Positions 35,781 through 44,607 of a stretch of 64,000 bases of DNA are shown here, in pieces. Origin of the DNA: Saccharospirillum sp965652395 (GTDB taxonomy: Bacteria; Pseudomonadota; Gammaproteobacteria; Pseudomonadales; Natronospirillaceae); the NCBI GenBank assembly GCA_965652395.1, contig CBFGUW010000006.1, positions 62,001 to 126,000 on the forward strand, written 5' to 3'. The notes beneath the pieces were generated by a model. The model was not told the origin of the DNA. It made no database searches and saw only the letters and a list, made by a program, of their open reading frames with translations. Each line of letters starts with the position of its first letter. The first letter of the stretch is position 1. The position numbers were made by a program, and so were the translations under genes.

Positions 35781-35970
35781 TCATATGGGCCGGGCGTCCT
35801 GAATCACCTGACTTCGAAACTTAGGCGGCAAGTCACCGGGCGTCAGGAGGTCGACGTGCCCTCCGAGTATCTCTTCCAATTCATCTTGGAGGCCTCCCAG
35901 GTCAAGCAGGGTAGTGCCCGGCAGCGGATCGACGAGGATGTCACTGTCCTCACTGTCGCTTCCAGTCGCC
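35781..35970 (-). pseudogene. MNT nucleotidyltransferase (antitoxin) remnant
   Basis: Reading on the minus strand gives GSDSEDSDILVDPLPGTTLL, then DLGGLQDELEEILGGHVDLL and TPGDLPPKFRSQVIQDARPI with a stop. This is the C-terminal two thirds of the MNT-domain nucleotidyltransferases that neutralise HEPN toxins. The GSRARG catalytic loop is lost and the SDIDLL motif is damaged (SDILV). There is no start codon. Much of the 331-base gap 35709-36039 is this relic. Confidence 0.7.
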
Positions 35971-36039
35971 TGTACTATCGGCGGTATTTGCGTTGTAGTA
36001 TTCTAAAACTCTACAACTTTCTGGAAACGGGTATCAAAG

Positions 36040-36210
36040 ATGAGCTCAAACATTGAAAAGTACGGTGTTAAGGCCGTCAAGCGCCCTAAAATTAAGCCCA
36101 AAAAGTCTTTGAATCTGGAAGGCCAGGAGGGTGAGCAGATCATTCTGTCCGAGACTAAATTGGTCATGCGTACCCATAAGAATACGTTTCGCCGTTTAGC
36201 CGACATGTAA
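36040..36210 (+). CDS. Antitoxin-like small protein upstream of a Fic/Doc relic
   Basis: 56 residues: MSSNIEKYGVKAVKRPKIKP, then KKSLNLEGQEGEQIILSETK and LVMRTHKNTFRRLADM. The basic N-terminus and position one base before a Fic/Doc gene match small antitoxins found with such toxins. The frame is intact although its toxin is broken. Confidence 0.6.
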   Translation: MSSNIEKYGVKAVKRPKIKPKKSLNLEGQEGEQIILSETKLVMRTHKNTFRRLADM

Positions 36211-36463
36211 ATGTACCCCTTGGAAATTCCATTTGAGCGAGTCATCCAGATAAACACCTATATCCTGTCAACCGAGCCTGGAATGCACGGTATTGTGTAA
36301 GCGTACCGGTTTGGCTGTTGCGTTAGAGTATTTGTCTATCAACGATCACGAGATTGAAGCTGAGAACCTTCTACTCGCGGATGCCATGCGTGATTTAGTC
36401 CTAGGTGAGCTAACGGAGCAGGGCTTGGCTGACATTCTCTATGCCCAATATCTGTTGTCCTGA
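36211..36463 (+). pseudogene. Fic/Doc-family toxin with internal deletion
   Basis: The ATG at 36211 opens MYPLEIPFERVIQINTYILS then TEPGMHGIV and a stop at 36298-36300. In another frame from 36299 follows KRTGLAVALEYLSINDHEIE, then AENLLLADAMRDLVLGELTE and a normal end at 36463. Together they are the N- and C-terminal parts of a Doc-like protein. The middle, with the HxFx(D/E)N part of the Fic motif, has been deleted, leaving only KRTG. It cannot encode an active AMP-transferase or kinase. Confidence 0.8.
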
Positions 36464-36585
36464 ATCCTAGCGTCGAACTAAGTTCTTTCTAGTCTGAGAG
36501 CCGTAACAGCGCATCCCCACAAATTCGCATTTCCCCACCCAACCTGCTAGCTTGAGTACTGGCCATTCACGCATGGGAGGAATCC

Positions 36586-36609
36586 ATGATGAGTTGGAGT
36601 ACAGCATGA
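36586..36609 (+). other. Possible leader peptide coupled to nuoA
   Basis: GGGAGGAATCC precedes ATG ATG and a seven-codon frame (MMSWSTA) whose TGA stop overlaps the nuoA ATG as ATGA. The strong ribosome site thus serves the mini-frame rather than nuoA directly. May be translational coupling or chance. Confidence 0.35.
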
Positions 36610-37040
36610 GCGCAGTTACCGTCACCGCCGAACAGTGGGCGACTGGGTTCTTTATTGTCGCTGTTATCGGGCTCTGCGTGTTGATGATCGGGCTGTCCCA
36701 CTTTCTGGGTGGCCGTAGCCGGGGGCGCAGTCGTGACATCCCCTTCGAATCCGGCATTGTGGGGGCGGGGAGTGCCCGGCAACGCTATTCTGTGAAATTC
36801 TATCTGGTCGCGATGCTGTTCGTGATTTTCGATATCGAGGCTGTTTTCCTGTTCGCCTGGGCGGTGTCTGTCCGTGAGGTGGGCTGGGCTGGTTTTTGGG
36901 GTGCGGCCGTTTTTATTGTGGTTTTATTGGCTGGGCTGGTTTACGACAGCCGGGTTGGGGCGCTAGATTGGGCGCCAAGCGGTAGCCATGGTTCCAAACG
37001 GGAAGCCAAACGCACCGGGCCCGCCGAGGCACGTTCCTAG
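36606..37040 (+). CDS. nuoA: NADH-quinone oxidoreductase subunit A
   Basis: 144-residue membrane-arm subunit of complex I at the quinone-site junction. Three helices. The conserved cytoplasmic/periplasmic loop SRDIPFESGIVGAGSARQRY and FYLVAMLFVIFDIEAVFLFAW with its essential Asp-Glu pair are present. The start is ATG 36606 (GGAG at 6 bases). An in-frame start further upstream would add an unlikely N-terminus. First gene of the nuo operon. Separated from nuoB by a structured repeat. Confidence 0.93.
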   Translation: MSAVTVTAEQWATGFFIVAVIGLCVLMIGLSHFLGGRSRGRSRDIPFESGIVGAGSARQRYSVKFYLVAMLFVIFDIEAVFLFAWAVSVREVGWAGFWGAAVFIVVLLAGLVYDSRVGALDWAPSGSHGSKREAKRTGPAEARS

Positions 37041-37090
37041 GCGGGAAATTTGAACGGTAGGGGTTTTTGCTGGTAGACCAATACGCCATT

Positions 37091-37215
37091 GGCTAGCAGC
37101 GGAGGCCGGGTAGGCCCTTGCGGGGGAGTCCGCAACAGGGATGTTGCGGTCTAGGCTCCATGGATGGATTCACGCCGACCCCGTAAGGGCCTACCCGGTA
37201 GCCGCTGCGGGTTCA
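37091..37215 (+). repeat. Structured repeat copy 3 (between nuoA and nuoB)
   Basis: Starts GGCTAG and ends CGGGTTCAG. Outer stem GCAGCGG/CCGCTGC (37096-37102 with 37202-37208). Main stem of 20 bp (37106-37125 with 37179-37198) is perfect except for one G-U type pair. The core hairpin reads CCGCAACA-GGGA-TGTTGCGG (37130-37149), a compensated A-T for G-C change relative to other copies. Lies 50 bases after nuoA and 41 before nuoB. Confidence 0.92.
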
Positions 37216-37255
37216 GGCGATGGACCAAGAGCGACCCCAAGGAGGAGTTGTATAT

Positions 37256-37936
37256 ATGCCATACACTCTGACGCGAGCCGATGACGCCGTCGCCGAGGCG
37301 AATGCCCGTTATCCATTGGATAAGCTGGAGCGGGTGGAAGACCCGATCAAACAGCAACTGGACCGGAATGTCTTTACCGGCAAGCTGGATGAAGTGCTGA
37401 ACTCGGTGGTTAACTGGGGTCGCAAGAACTCTCTCTGGCCCTACAACTTCGGGCTCTCCTGTTGTTACGTGGAAATGACCACAGCTTTTACCTCTCCTCA
37501 CGATATTGCCCGTTTCGGCTCCGAAGTCATCCGTGCCTCCCCACGCCAGGCGGATTTCATGGTCATCGCCGGAACCTGCTTCATCAAAATGGCGCCGGTC
37601 ATCCAACAGTTGTACGACCAGATGCTGGAGCCCAAATGGGTTATCTCCATGGGTTCCTGCGCGAATTCCGGCGGTATGTACGATATTTATTCGGTGGTGC
37701 AGGGCGTCGACAAGTTCCTGCCGGTCGATGTCTACATTCCCGGTTGCCCGCCGCGGCCGGAAGCGTTTTTACAGGGCCTGCGCCTGTTGCAGGATTCGAT
37801 ACAAGAAGAGCGTCGTCCCCTTTCCTGGGTGGTCGGCGACCAGGGCGTGTACCGCGCCGACATGCCGTCCCAACGGGAAACCCTGCGGGAACGGCGCATT
37901 CAGGCTACTGAGTTACGCAGTCCAGACAGCCTCTGA
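37256..37936 (+). CDS. nuoB: NADH-quinone oxidoreductase subunit B
   Basis: 226-residue peripheral subunit carrying cluster N2, the last iron-sulfur centre before quinone. Cluster ligands are in GLSCCYVEM, GTCFIKMAP-type and YIPGCPPRPEA segments. ATG 37256 is preceded by AAGGAGGAG. Upstream in-frame codons fall in the repeat flank. Confidence 0.95.
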   Translation: MPYTLTRADDAVAEANARYPLDKLERVEDPIKQQLDRNVFTGKLDEVLNSVVNWGRKNSLWPYNFGLSCCYVEMTTAFTSPHDIARFGSEVIRASPRQADFMVIAGTCFIKMAPVIQQLYDQMLEPKWVISMGSCANSGGMYDIYSVVQGVDKFLPVDVYIPGCPPRPEAFLQGLRLLQDSIQEERRPLSWVVGDQGVYRADMPSQRETLRERRIQATELRSPDSL

Positions 37937-37986
37937 ACGGACCTTCGCTGCCCTATACCCTATGGGGCTAAGGAGAGAGGACGATC

Positions 37987-39771
37987 ATGAGTGTTGTGAC
38001 ATCGGCAGACCCCGCCTCGAAACGGGATCTCGAAGGGCACCCTTTGGTCAGCGAGTTGAAGGCTCGGTTCGACCCTGAAGTGCTGCATGTCCAGCCGACC
38101 CATACCGGTATGCCGGTCATATGGGTCAACGGCGGCGTCCTCACGGCGGTGTTGACCTGGCTGCGCTCCGTGCCGCAACCCTTTTCCATGTTGTTCGACC
38201 TCTCCGCCATCGACGAACGGCTGCGCAGCCATCGCGAGGGCCTGCCCGAAGCCGACTACACCGTTTTTTATCACCTGATGTCGATCGAGCGGAACCAGGA
38301 TCTGATTCTGAAAGTCCCGGTCGACGAAAGGGACATGACTGTCCCGTCCTGCTGCCACCTCTATGCCAACGCCAACTGGTACGAGCGTGAGGTGTGGGAT
38401 ATGTTCGGCATCCGGTTCAGCGGTCACCCGCACCTAACACGCATCCTGATGCCGCCAACCTGGACCGGTCACCCGTTGCGCAAGGACTACCCGGCCCGCG
38501 CCACCGAATTCGACCCCTACCGCCTCACCGTGGAAGGCCAGGAGATCGAACAGGAATCCCTGAGGTTCATACCGGAAGAGTGGGGCATGCAACGCGAACG
38601 CGACGGCAGCGAGTTCATGTTCCTGAACCTGGGTCCGAACCATCCTTCGGCCCACGGCGCCTTCCGCATCGTTTTGCAGCTCGATGGCGAAGAAGTGGTC
38701 GATTGCGTGCCCGACATCGGCTACCACCATCGCGGCGCCGAGAAAATGGCCGAGCGCCAATCCTGGCACAGCTACATTCCTTATACGGACCGCATCGACT
38801 ACACCGGCGGAGTCATGAACAACCTGCCGTATATACTCGCGGTAGAAAAGCTCGCGGGCATTCAGGTCACGGATCGCGCCGCCACCATCCGCGTGATGAT
38901 GGCCGAAATATTCCGCATCACCAGCCACCTGTTATTCCTGGGCACCTATCTGCAGGACCTGGGCGCCATGAGCCCGGTGTTTTTCACCTTTACCGACCGC
39001 CAGAAAGGTTACGAGGTGATCGAAGGCATCACCGGCTTCCGGATGCACCCCGCCTGGTACCGAATCGGCGGCGTCGCGCACGACCTGCCCAAAGGCTGGG
39101 AAGCCCTGGTGCAGGGCTTTCTTGACTGGATGCCCAAGCGCCTCGACGAATACCAAAAAGCCATGATGGACAACGCCATGGTGCGCGAACGAACGCGTAA
39201 CATAGCCGCCTTCACCACCGAACAGGCTTTGGAATGGGGTATCACCGGGCCGAATCTGCGGGCCACCGGTTGCAACTTCGACCTGCGCAAGCAGCGGCCT
39301 TATTCCGGTTACGAGAATTTCGACTTCGAAGTGCCGCTCGGCACCCACGGCGACGTATTCGACCGCGGCCTGCTGCGCATCGAGGAAATGCGCCAGAGCC
39401 TGCGCATTATCCAGCAATGCGTGAACCACATGCCCGCCGGGCACTACAAAGCCGATCACCCGCTCACCACACCGCCGCCGCGTGACAAAATGCTGCAGCA
39501 CATCGAAACGCTCATCACCCATTTTCTGCAGGTGTCCTGGGGGCCGGTATTGAAGCCCAACGAATCGTTGCAAATGATTGAAGCGACCAAAGGCATCAAC
39601 AGCTATTACCTGACCAGTGACGGCAGCACAACCAGTTACCGAACCCGCATCCGAACACCCAGTTTCCCGCATTTACAGCATATTCCCGAAGTCATGCGCG
39701 GCGGGTTCATACCGGATCTGATCGCCCACCTGGGCAGTATCGATTTCGTAATGGCCGACGTGGATCGCTGA
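37987..39771 (+). CDS. nuoC: NADH-quinone oxidoreductase subunit C/D fusion
   Basis: 594-residue fused NuoCD as in E. coli and Pseudomonas. Residues 1 to about 190 are NuoC (VDERDMTVPSCCHLYANANW, WYEREVWDMFGIRFSGHPHL, LRKDYP). The rest is the 49-kDa quinone-site subunit NuoD (LGPNHPSAHGAFRIVLQLDG, DIGYHHRGAEKMAE, RATGCNFDLRKQRPYSGYEN). AAGGAGA lies upstream of the ATG. The stop shares a base with the nuoE start. Confidence 0.95.
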   Translation: MSVVTSADPASKRDLEGHPLVSELKARFDPEVLHVQPTHTGMPVIWVNGGVLTAVLTWLRSVPQPFSMLFDLSAIDERLRSHREGLPEADYTVFYHLMSIERNQDLILKVPVDERDMTVPSCCHLYANANWYEREVWDMFGIRFSGHPHLTRILMPPTWTGHPLRKDYPARATEFDPYRLTVEGQEIEQESLRFIPEEWGMQRERDGSEFMFLNLGPNHPSAHGAFRIVLQLDGEEVVDCVPDIGYHHRGAEKMAERQSWHSYIPYTDRIDYTGGVMNNLPYILAVEKLAGIQVTDRAATIRVMMAEIFRITSHLLFLGTYLQDLGAMSPVFFTFTDRQKGYEVIEGITGFRMHPAWYRIGGVAHDLPKGWEALVQGFLDWMPKRLDEYQKAMMDNAMVRERTRNIAAFTTEQALEWGITGPNLRATGCNFDLRKQRPYSGYENFDFEVPLGTHGDVFDRGLLRIEEMRQSLRIIQQCVNHMPAGHYKADHPLTTPPPRDKMLQHIETLITHFLQVSWGPVLKPNESLQMIEATKGINSYYLTSDGSTTSYRTRIRTPSFPHLQHIPEVMRGGFIPDLIAHLGSIDFVMADVDR

Positions 39772-40277
39772 TGATGACTGAAACCCAACACACCTTCGCC
39801 ACAGACGGTTACCACTGGCACCCGGAAGACCAACAGGCCATCCGGGACGAACTGCACCACTTCGAGCAACCCGAAGCCGCCTGCATCGAAGCGCTCAAGA
39901 TCGTGCAAAGACGTCACGGCTGGGTACCCGACGACGCCATTCCCGCCATCGCCAAAGAACTCGGCATCGGCCCCGCCGCCGTCGAAGGCGTCGCCACTTT
40001 TTATAGCCTCATCTTTCGTCAACCCGTCGGCCGCCACGTCATACTGGTCTGCGACAGCAGTTCCTGCTACCTCACCGACTACGAAGTCCTCCGAGACGCC
40101 CTGTTCGACAAACTCAACATCCGCTTCGGCCAAACCACCCCAGACAACCGCTTCACCCTGTTACCCGTCTGCTGCCTAGGCGCCTGCGACCGAGGCCCCG
40201 CCATGATGATCGACGACGACACCTTCGGCCCAGTCGCCCCCGAAGACCTGTCATTCCTGCTGGAGTCCTACTTATGA
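39771..40277 (+). CDS. nuoE: NADH-quinone oxidoreductase subunit E
   Basis: 168-residue subunit of the NADH module with 2Fe-2S cluster N1a. Ligands: VCDSSSCYLTDY and PVCCLGACDRGP. Thioredoxin-like C-terminal half. Start overlaps nuoCD stop. Its stop overlaps nuoF by four bases. Confidence 0.95.
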   Translation: MMTETQHTFATDGYHWHPEDQQAIRDELHHFEQPEAACIEALKIVQRRHGWVPDDAIPAIAKELGIGPAAVEGVATFYSLIFRQPVGRHVILVCDSSSCYLTDYEVLRDALFDKLNIRFGQTTPDNRFTLLPVCCLGACDRGPAMMIDDDTFGPVAPEDLSFLLESYL

Positions 40278-41644
40278 GCCGCCGACTCGAAGCCGTCCGC
40301 TACCAATGCCAACTGCGGCAGACACAAGCCGAACGTCCACGCGAAACCCACCCGCTCACCTGGCGACTGAACGACGACGGCTCCCGAATCGACCTGAAAA
40401 CCTACCAAGCCAAAGAAGGCTACGCCGCCGTAAAAAGCGTGCTCAAAAACGCCTCACCGGACGACGTCATCAACACCCTCAAAACCGCCAACCTAAGAGG
40501 GCGGGGCGGTGCAGGCTTCTCCGCCGGACTAAAATGGAGCCTCACCCTCAAAGGCGAAGGCATCCCACGCGGCTACCTCGTCTGCAACGCCGACGAAATG
40601 GAACCCGGCACCTTCAAAGACCGCCTGCTCATGGAGCAACAACCCCATCTACTGCTCGAAGGCATGATACTCGGCGGCTACGCCAACCAATCCAAACTCG
40701 GCTACATCTTCCTGCGCGGCGAATACATCCAAGCCGCCCAATCACTGCAACTGGCCATACAGGAAGCCCGCGAAGCCGGCTGGCTCGGACCCAACATCGC
40801 CGACAGCGGATTCGACTTCGACATCGTCCTTCACACCGGCGCCGGACGCTATATCTGTGGCGAAGAAACCGCCCTCATCAGCTCACTCGAAGGCCACCGC
40901 GCCAACCCCCGCGCCAAACCCCCGTTCCCCGGCCAATCCGGCGCCTGGGGCAAACCGACCGTCGTCAACAACGTCGAAACCCTCTGCAACGTCCCACCCA
41001 TCCTGGATCGCGGCGCCGACTGGTATCAGTCCCTATCCGGCAACCTAAGCCAGGATGGAGGCACCAAACTGTTCGGCGTCTCCGGTCGGGTCGAAAACCC
41101 CGGCCTATGGGAACTGCCCATGGGCACCAAAGGCACAGAAATACTAGAACGCGCCGGAGGCATCAAAAACGGACGCCGCCTGAAAACCTGGCTACCCGGC
41201 GGCGGCAGCACCGGTTTTTTACTGCCGGAACACCTAGAGCTACCGCTCGACTTCGACTCCATCGGCAAGGCAGGCAGTCGCTTGGGAACAGGTTTGCTGA
41301 CAGTGGTAACAGAAGAGCAAAGCATGCTCGGATTATTGAGAAATCTGGAATCTTTTTTCGCACGCGAATCCTGTGGCTGGTGCACCCCCTGTCGGGATGG
41401 ATTGCCCTGGTCCGTCAAACTACTGCAAGCCCTGGAAGCCGGGGAGGGCGAAGCAGGTGACATCGAAATACTGGAAATGCTCGCACGCGACCTAGGCCCC
41501 GGCAAAACCTTCTGCGCCCACGCACCGGGCGCGGCGATGCCGCTTGAGAGTGCGTTGAAGTATTTTCGAGAGGAATTCGAGAAAGGCATTAAACACAAGA
41601 AAGGAGAGGCAGGCAGTGAAGCCGTTCCATTGGGAGAAGTATAG
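40274..41644 (+). CDS. nuoF: NADH-quinone oxidoreductase subunit F
   Basis: 456-residue catalytic subunit that binds NADH and FMN and holds cluster N3. GRGGAGFSAGLKWSL (NADH glycine loop), NADEMEPGTFKDR and GAGRYICGEETALISSLEG (FMN region), ESCGWCTPCRDG plus KTFCAHAPGA (4Fe-4S ligands). The coding strand from here through nuoL is markedly C-rich at third positions. Confidence 0.95.
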   Translation: MSRRLEAVRYQCQLRQTQAERPRETHPLTWRLNDDGSRIDLKTYQAKEGYAAVKSVLKNASPDDVINTLKTANLRGRGGAGFSAGLKWSLTLKGEGIPRGYLVCNADEMEPGTFKDRLLMEQQPHLLLEGMILGGYANQSKLGYIFLRGEYIQAAQSLQLAIQEAREAGWLGPNIADSGFDFDIVLHTGAGRYICGEETALISSLEGHRANPRAKPPFPGQSGAWGKPTVVNNVETLCNVPPILDRGADWYQSLSGNLSQDGGTKLFGVSGRVENPGLWELPMGTKGTEILERAGGIKNGRRLKTWLPGGGSTGFLLPEHLELPLDFDSIGKAGSRLGTGLLTVVTEEQSMLGLLRNLESFFARESCGWCTPCRDGLPWSVKLLQALEAGEGEAGDIEILEMLARDLGPGKTFCAHAPGAAMPLESALKYFREEFEKGIKHKKGEAGSEAVPLGEV

Positions 41645-41678
41645 GGAAGCCAGAACATGACAATCGACTGGCAACAAG

Positions 41679-41803
41679 GGCTAGTCCCGGCGACCGAGTA
41701 TACCCATCCAGGGTGGTCCGCAGCAGGACGCTGCGGTCCAGGCCCCACGGATGGGTTAACGCCGACCCTGGATGGGTATACCCGGTTGCCGGGACGGGTT
41801 CAA
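41679..41803 (+). repeat. Structured repeat copy 4 (between nuoF and nuoG)
   Basis: GGCTAG start, CGGGTTCAA end. Outer stem TCCCGGC/GCCGGGA (41685-41691 with 41788-41794). Main stem of 16 perfect bp (41698-41713 with 41766-41781). The core hairpin is CCGCAGC-AGGAC-GCTGCGG (41718-41736), one base shorter but still fully paired. 34 bases after nuoF, 77 before nuoG. Confidence 0.92.
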
Positions 41804-41880
41804 CCAATGTACCCCGGGAAGCAAAACGCGACTCAGGTCCACAGTATCAAGCACCAAACCGAACAGAGGCAAATTGGGAT

Positions 41881-44607
41881 ATGGCAACAATCTACGTAGA
41901 TGGCCACCCCTACGAGGTGGACGAACAGGACAACCTCCTGAAAGCCTGCCTGTCCAAAGGGCTGGACCTGCCGTACTTCTGCTGGCACCCCGCCATGGGC
42001 AGCGTCGGCGCCTGCCGCCAATGCGCCGTCATCCAATACCAAGACGAAAACGACACCCAAGGCAAACTCGTCATGGCCTGCATGACCCCAGCCGCCGACC
42101 AAACCCGCATCTCCATCCAAAACAACCAAGCCAAAGACTTCCGCGCCGAAGTCATCGAATGGCTCATGATCAACCACCCCCACGACTGCCCCGTCTGCGA
42201 AGAAGGCGGCCACTGCCACCTCCAAGACATGACCGTCATGACCGGCCACGACCGCCGCCGCTATCGATTCAAAAAACGCACCCACCGCAACCAAAACCTC
42301 GGCCCCTTCATCGCCCACGAAATGAACCGCTGCATCACCTGCTACCGCTGCGTCCGGTTCTACAACGACTACGCCGGCGGCCAAGACCTCGGCGCCTTCG
42401 GCGCCAACGACAACATCTACTTCGGCCGCTTCCAGGAAGGCACACTCGAAAGCCCATTCTCCGGCAACCTCACCGAAGTCTGCCCAACCGGCGTCTTCAC
42501 CGACCAAACCCACTCCGACCGCTACACCCGCAAATGGGACCTCATGTACGCCCCCAGCATCTGCCACCAATGCGCCGTCGGCTGCAACACCAGCCCAGGC
42601 GAACGCTACGGCAGCATCCGCCGCATCGAAAACCGCTACAACGGCAGCGTAAACCGCTCCTTCTTGTGCGACCGCGGCCGCTTCGGCTACGGCTACGTCA
42701 ACCGCCAGGACCGGCCCACCGTCCCTTTATGGCGCACCTCCCGTTACCAACCCGACACCACCGAACTCGACGTAGACGCCGCACTCGACCGCGCCGGAGA
42801 CTGGCTGCGCCACGCCAAACGGGTCATCGGCATTGGCTCACCCCGCGCCAGCCTCGAAGCCAACCACCAACTGCAAACCCTGGTCGGCAAAGAAAACTTC
42901 TCCACCGGCCTAGCCGAGGAAGAATGGGCCTGCGCTCGCCTGATGCAGACACTCAACCTGCAAAGCGGCCTGCCAACCCCCTCCCTCAGGGATGTTGAAG
43001 ACCACGACGCCGTCCTCGTGCTCGGCGAAGACCTGATCCAAAGCGCCGCCCGCCTGGCGTTGTCGGTTCGCCAAGCCGTGCTCGGTCGGCAACGGGAACT
43101 GGCACAGGAAAGGGACATACCGCTGTGGAATGCCGAAGCCATGAAAACCCTCGCCCAAGGCGCCGCCTATCCGTTATGGATCGCCTACCCAATCGAGACC
43201 GAACTCGACGGCATCGCTCGGGGTAATTGGAACCGCGCCCCGGATGACATCGCCCGCCTGGGCTTCGCCGTCGCCGCCATAATCGACAACACCGCACCCG
43301 TCGTACCGAACCTCGACGACGCCACCCGCGAAGCCGCCGGTCAAATAGCCGACAACCTGCTTACCGCAAAACGCCCCCTGATCGTCAGCGGCGGCTCGTT
43401 GCGGTCCACGGCGATTCTGGAAGCGGCAGGCAGCATCGCCCGTGCCTTGGCGAAGCGGGAAATACCCGGCGGACTGACCCTGGTGCGAAGCGAAGCCAAC
43501 ACCACCGGCGTCACCCTGCTGGAAGGGCAACCCCTGGACTGGGCGCTGGACCAACTGCGCGAACGCGAAGCGGACGCCGTTGTCATACTGGAAAACGACC
43601 TCTTTAAACGGCTACCCGGTAGACAAATCGAAACCGCCTTAGCCCAGCCAAACGCCGTAATTGTGCTCGACCATCAACACACGGCTACCAGCCAACTGGC
43701 GGACCTAACATTCCCCGCCGCCAGCTTCGCCGAAGGCGACGGCACCCTCGTCAGCCTCGAAGGGCGGGCGCAACGGTTTTATCAAGTGTTCGACCCGGCC
43801 TATCACCGCCCGCAAACCCGAATCCGCGAAAGCTGGCGCTGGCTGTACGCCCTTCGCAACTGCGTCGCCCGTCACCCCGCCTGCGAAACGGATCTGGATC
43901 AGATGGTGCAAGCCTGTGCCCAAGCCTCACCGCTGCTGGAAGACATCAAACACATCGCACCCTCCGCCGACCAAAGGGTGGAGGGCCAGCGCTATGCCCG
44001 CGCACCGCACCGCTACAGCGGTCGCACCGCCATGCGCGCCCATATAAACGTCAGCGAAATCCGCCCCCTGCAAGACCCCGACACCTTCTTCACGTTCTCA
44101 ATGGAAGGCTACAACGGCAGCGACCGCCCCAGACAGGACGTTCCCTTCGCCTGGTCACCCGGCTGGAACTCCCCCCAAGCCTGGAACAAATTCACCGACG
44201 AAGTCGGCGGGCACCTCACCGGCGGCGACCCCGGCATTCGGCTACTCAAACCCGCCGGGCAACTGAGACGGTTCAGTAACCACATTCCCCAAGCCTTCGA
44301 AGCCAGGGAAGGGTGGTGGCAGCTTTGTGTTCTACCGCGACTCTTCGGCGGCGAAGAAACCTCCAGTCGCGCCGACCCGATTCAGGAGAGAGCCGAACCG
44401 GTGGAACTGATATTGAATGCCGGGGAAGTAGGGCGCCTGGGTGTTCAGCCCGGCGACCGCCTAACACTGAAACAGGGAGACCACAGCCTGGAACTGCCAG
44501 TCAGGCTGAGCAACCAACTGCCACCCGGCCTGGTCTGTCTACCCCAAGGCTACGACTCCGCCTTCGTCACCAGCGCCTGGGTGCAACTCGCCAGGGAGGC
44601 CGACTGA
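41881..44607 (+). CDS. nuoG: NADH-quinone oxidoreductase subunit G
   Basis: 908-residue iron-sulfur subunit of the NADH module. N-terminal 2Fe-2S domain (PYFCWHPAMGSVGACRQCAV), His/Cys 4Fe-4S segment (HDCPVCEEGGHCHLQDMTVM), CITCYRCVRFYNDYAGG, then a molybdopterin-oxidoreductase-like domain that also has the extra cluster motif CHQCAVGCNTSPGERYG (N7). ATG 41881 (MATIYVDGHPYEV). The frame is open upstream through the repeat but that is not coding. One-base overlap with nuoH. Confidence 0.94.
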   Translation: MATIYVDGHPYEVDEQDNLLKACLSKGLDLPYFCWHPAMGSVGACRQCAVIQYQDENDTQGKLVMACMTPAADQTRISIQNNQAKDFRAEVIEWLMINHPHDCPVCEEGGHCHLQDMTVMTGHDRRRYRFKKRTHRNQNLGPFIAHEMNRCITCYRCVRFYNDYAGGQDLGAFGANDNIYFGRFQEGTLESPFSGNLTEVCPTGVFTDQTHSDRYTRKWDLMYAPSICHQCAVGCNTSPGERYGSIRRIENRYNGSVNRSFLCDRGRFGYGYVNRQDRPTVPLWRTSRYQPDTTELDVDAALDRAGDWLRHAKRVIGIGSPRASLEANHQLQTLVGKENFSTGLAEEEWACARLMQTLNLQSGLPTPSLRDVEDHDAVLVLGEDLIQSAARLALSVRQAVLGRQRELAQERDIPLWNAEAMKTLAQGAAYPLWIAYPIETELDGIARGNWNRAPDDIARLGFAVAAIIDNTAPVVPNLDDATREAAGQIADNLLTAKRPLIVSGGSLRSTAILEAAGSIARALAKREIPGGLTLVRSEANTTGVTLLEGQPLDWALDQLREREADAVVILENDLFKRLPGRQIETALAQPNAVIVLDHQHTATSQLADLTFPAASFAEGDGTLVSLEGRAQRFYQVFDPAYHRPQTRIRESWRWLYALRNCVARHPACETDLDQMVQACAQASPLLEDIKHIAPSADQRVEGQRYARAPHRYSGRTAMRAHINVSEIRPLQDPDTFFTFSMEGYNGSDRPRQDVPFAWSPGWNSPQAWNKFTDEVGGHLTGGDPGIRLLKPAGQLRRFSNHIPQAFEAREGWWQLCVLPRLFGGEETSSRADPIQERAEPVELILNAGEVGRLGVQPGDRLTLKQGDHSLELPVRLSNQLPPGLVCLPQGYDSAFVTSAWVQLAREAD

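Noticed and set aside
35682..36056. Plus-strand 124-codon frame over the MNT relic
   Set aside because: The minus-strand reading gives recognisable MNT-domain sequence. The plus frame has no family pattern.
41788..41810. GGGTTCAA at the end of repeat copies as a tRNA T-arm
   Set aside because: The sequence resembles a T loop, but no acceptor, D or anticodon arms can be drawn around it. It is simply the conserved end of the repeat.
40306..42998. Long Arg/Pro-rich open frames overlapping nuoF and nuoG (for example 40306-41460 and 41772-42998)
   Set aside because: They are frame shadows created by C-ending codons of the nuo genes. Their products are low-complexity Arg/Pro/His and lack any domain.
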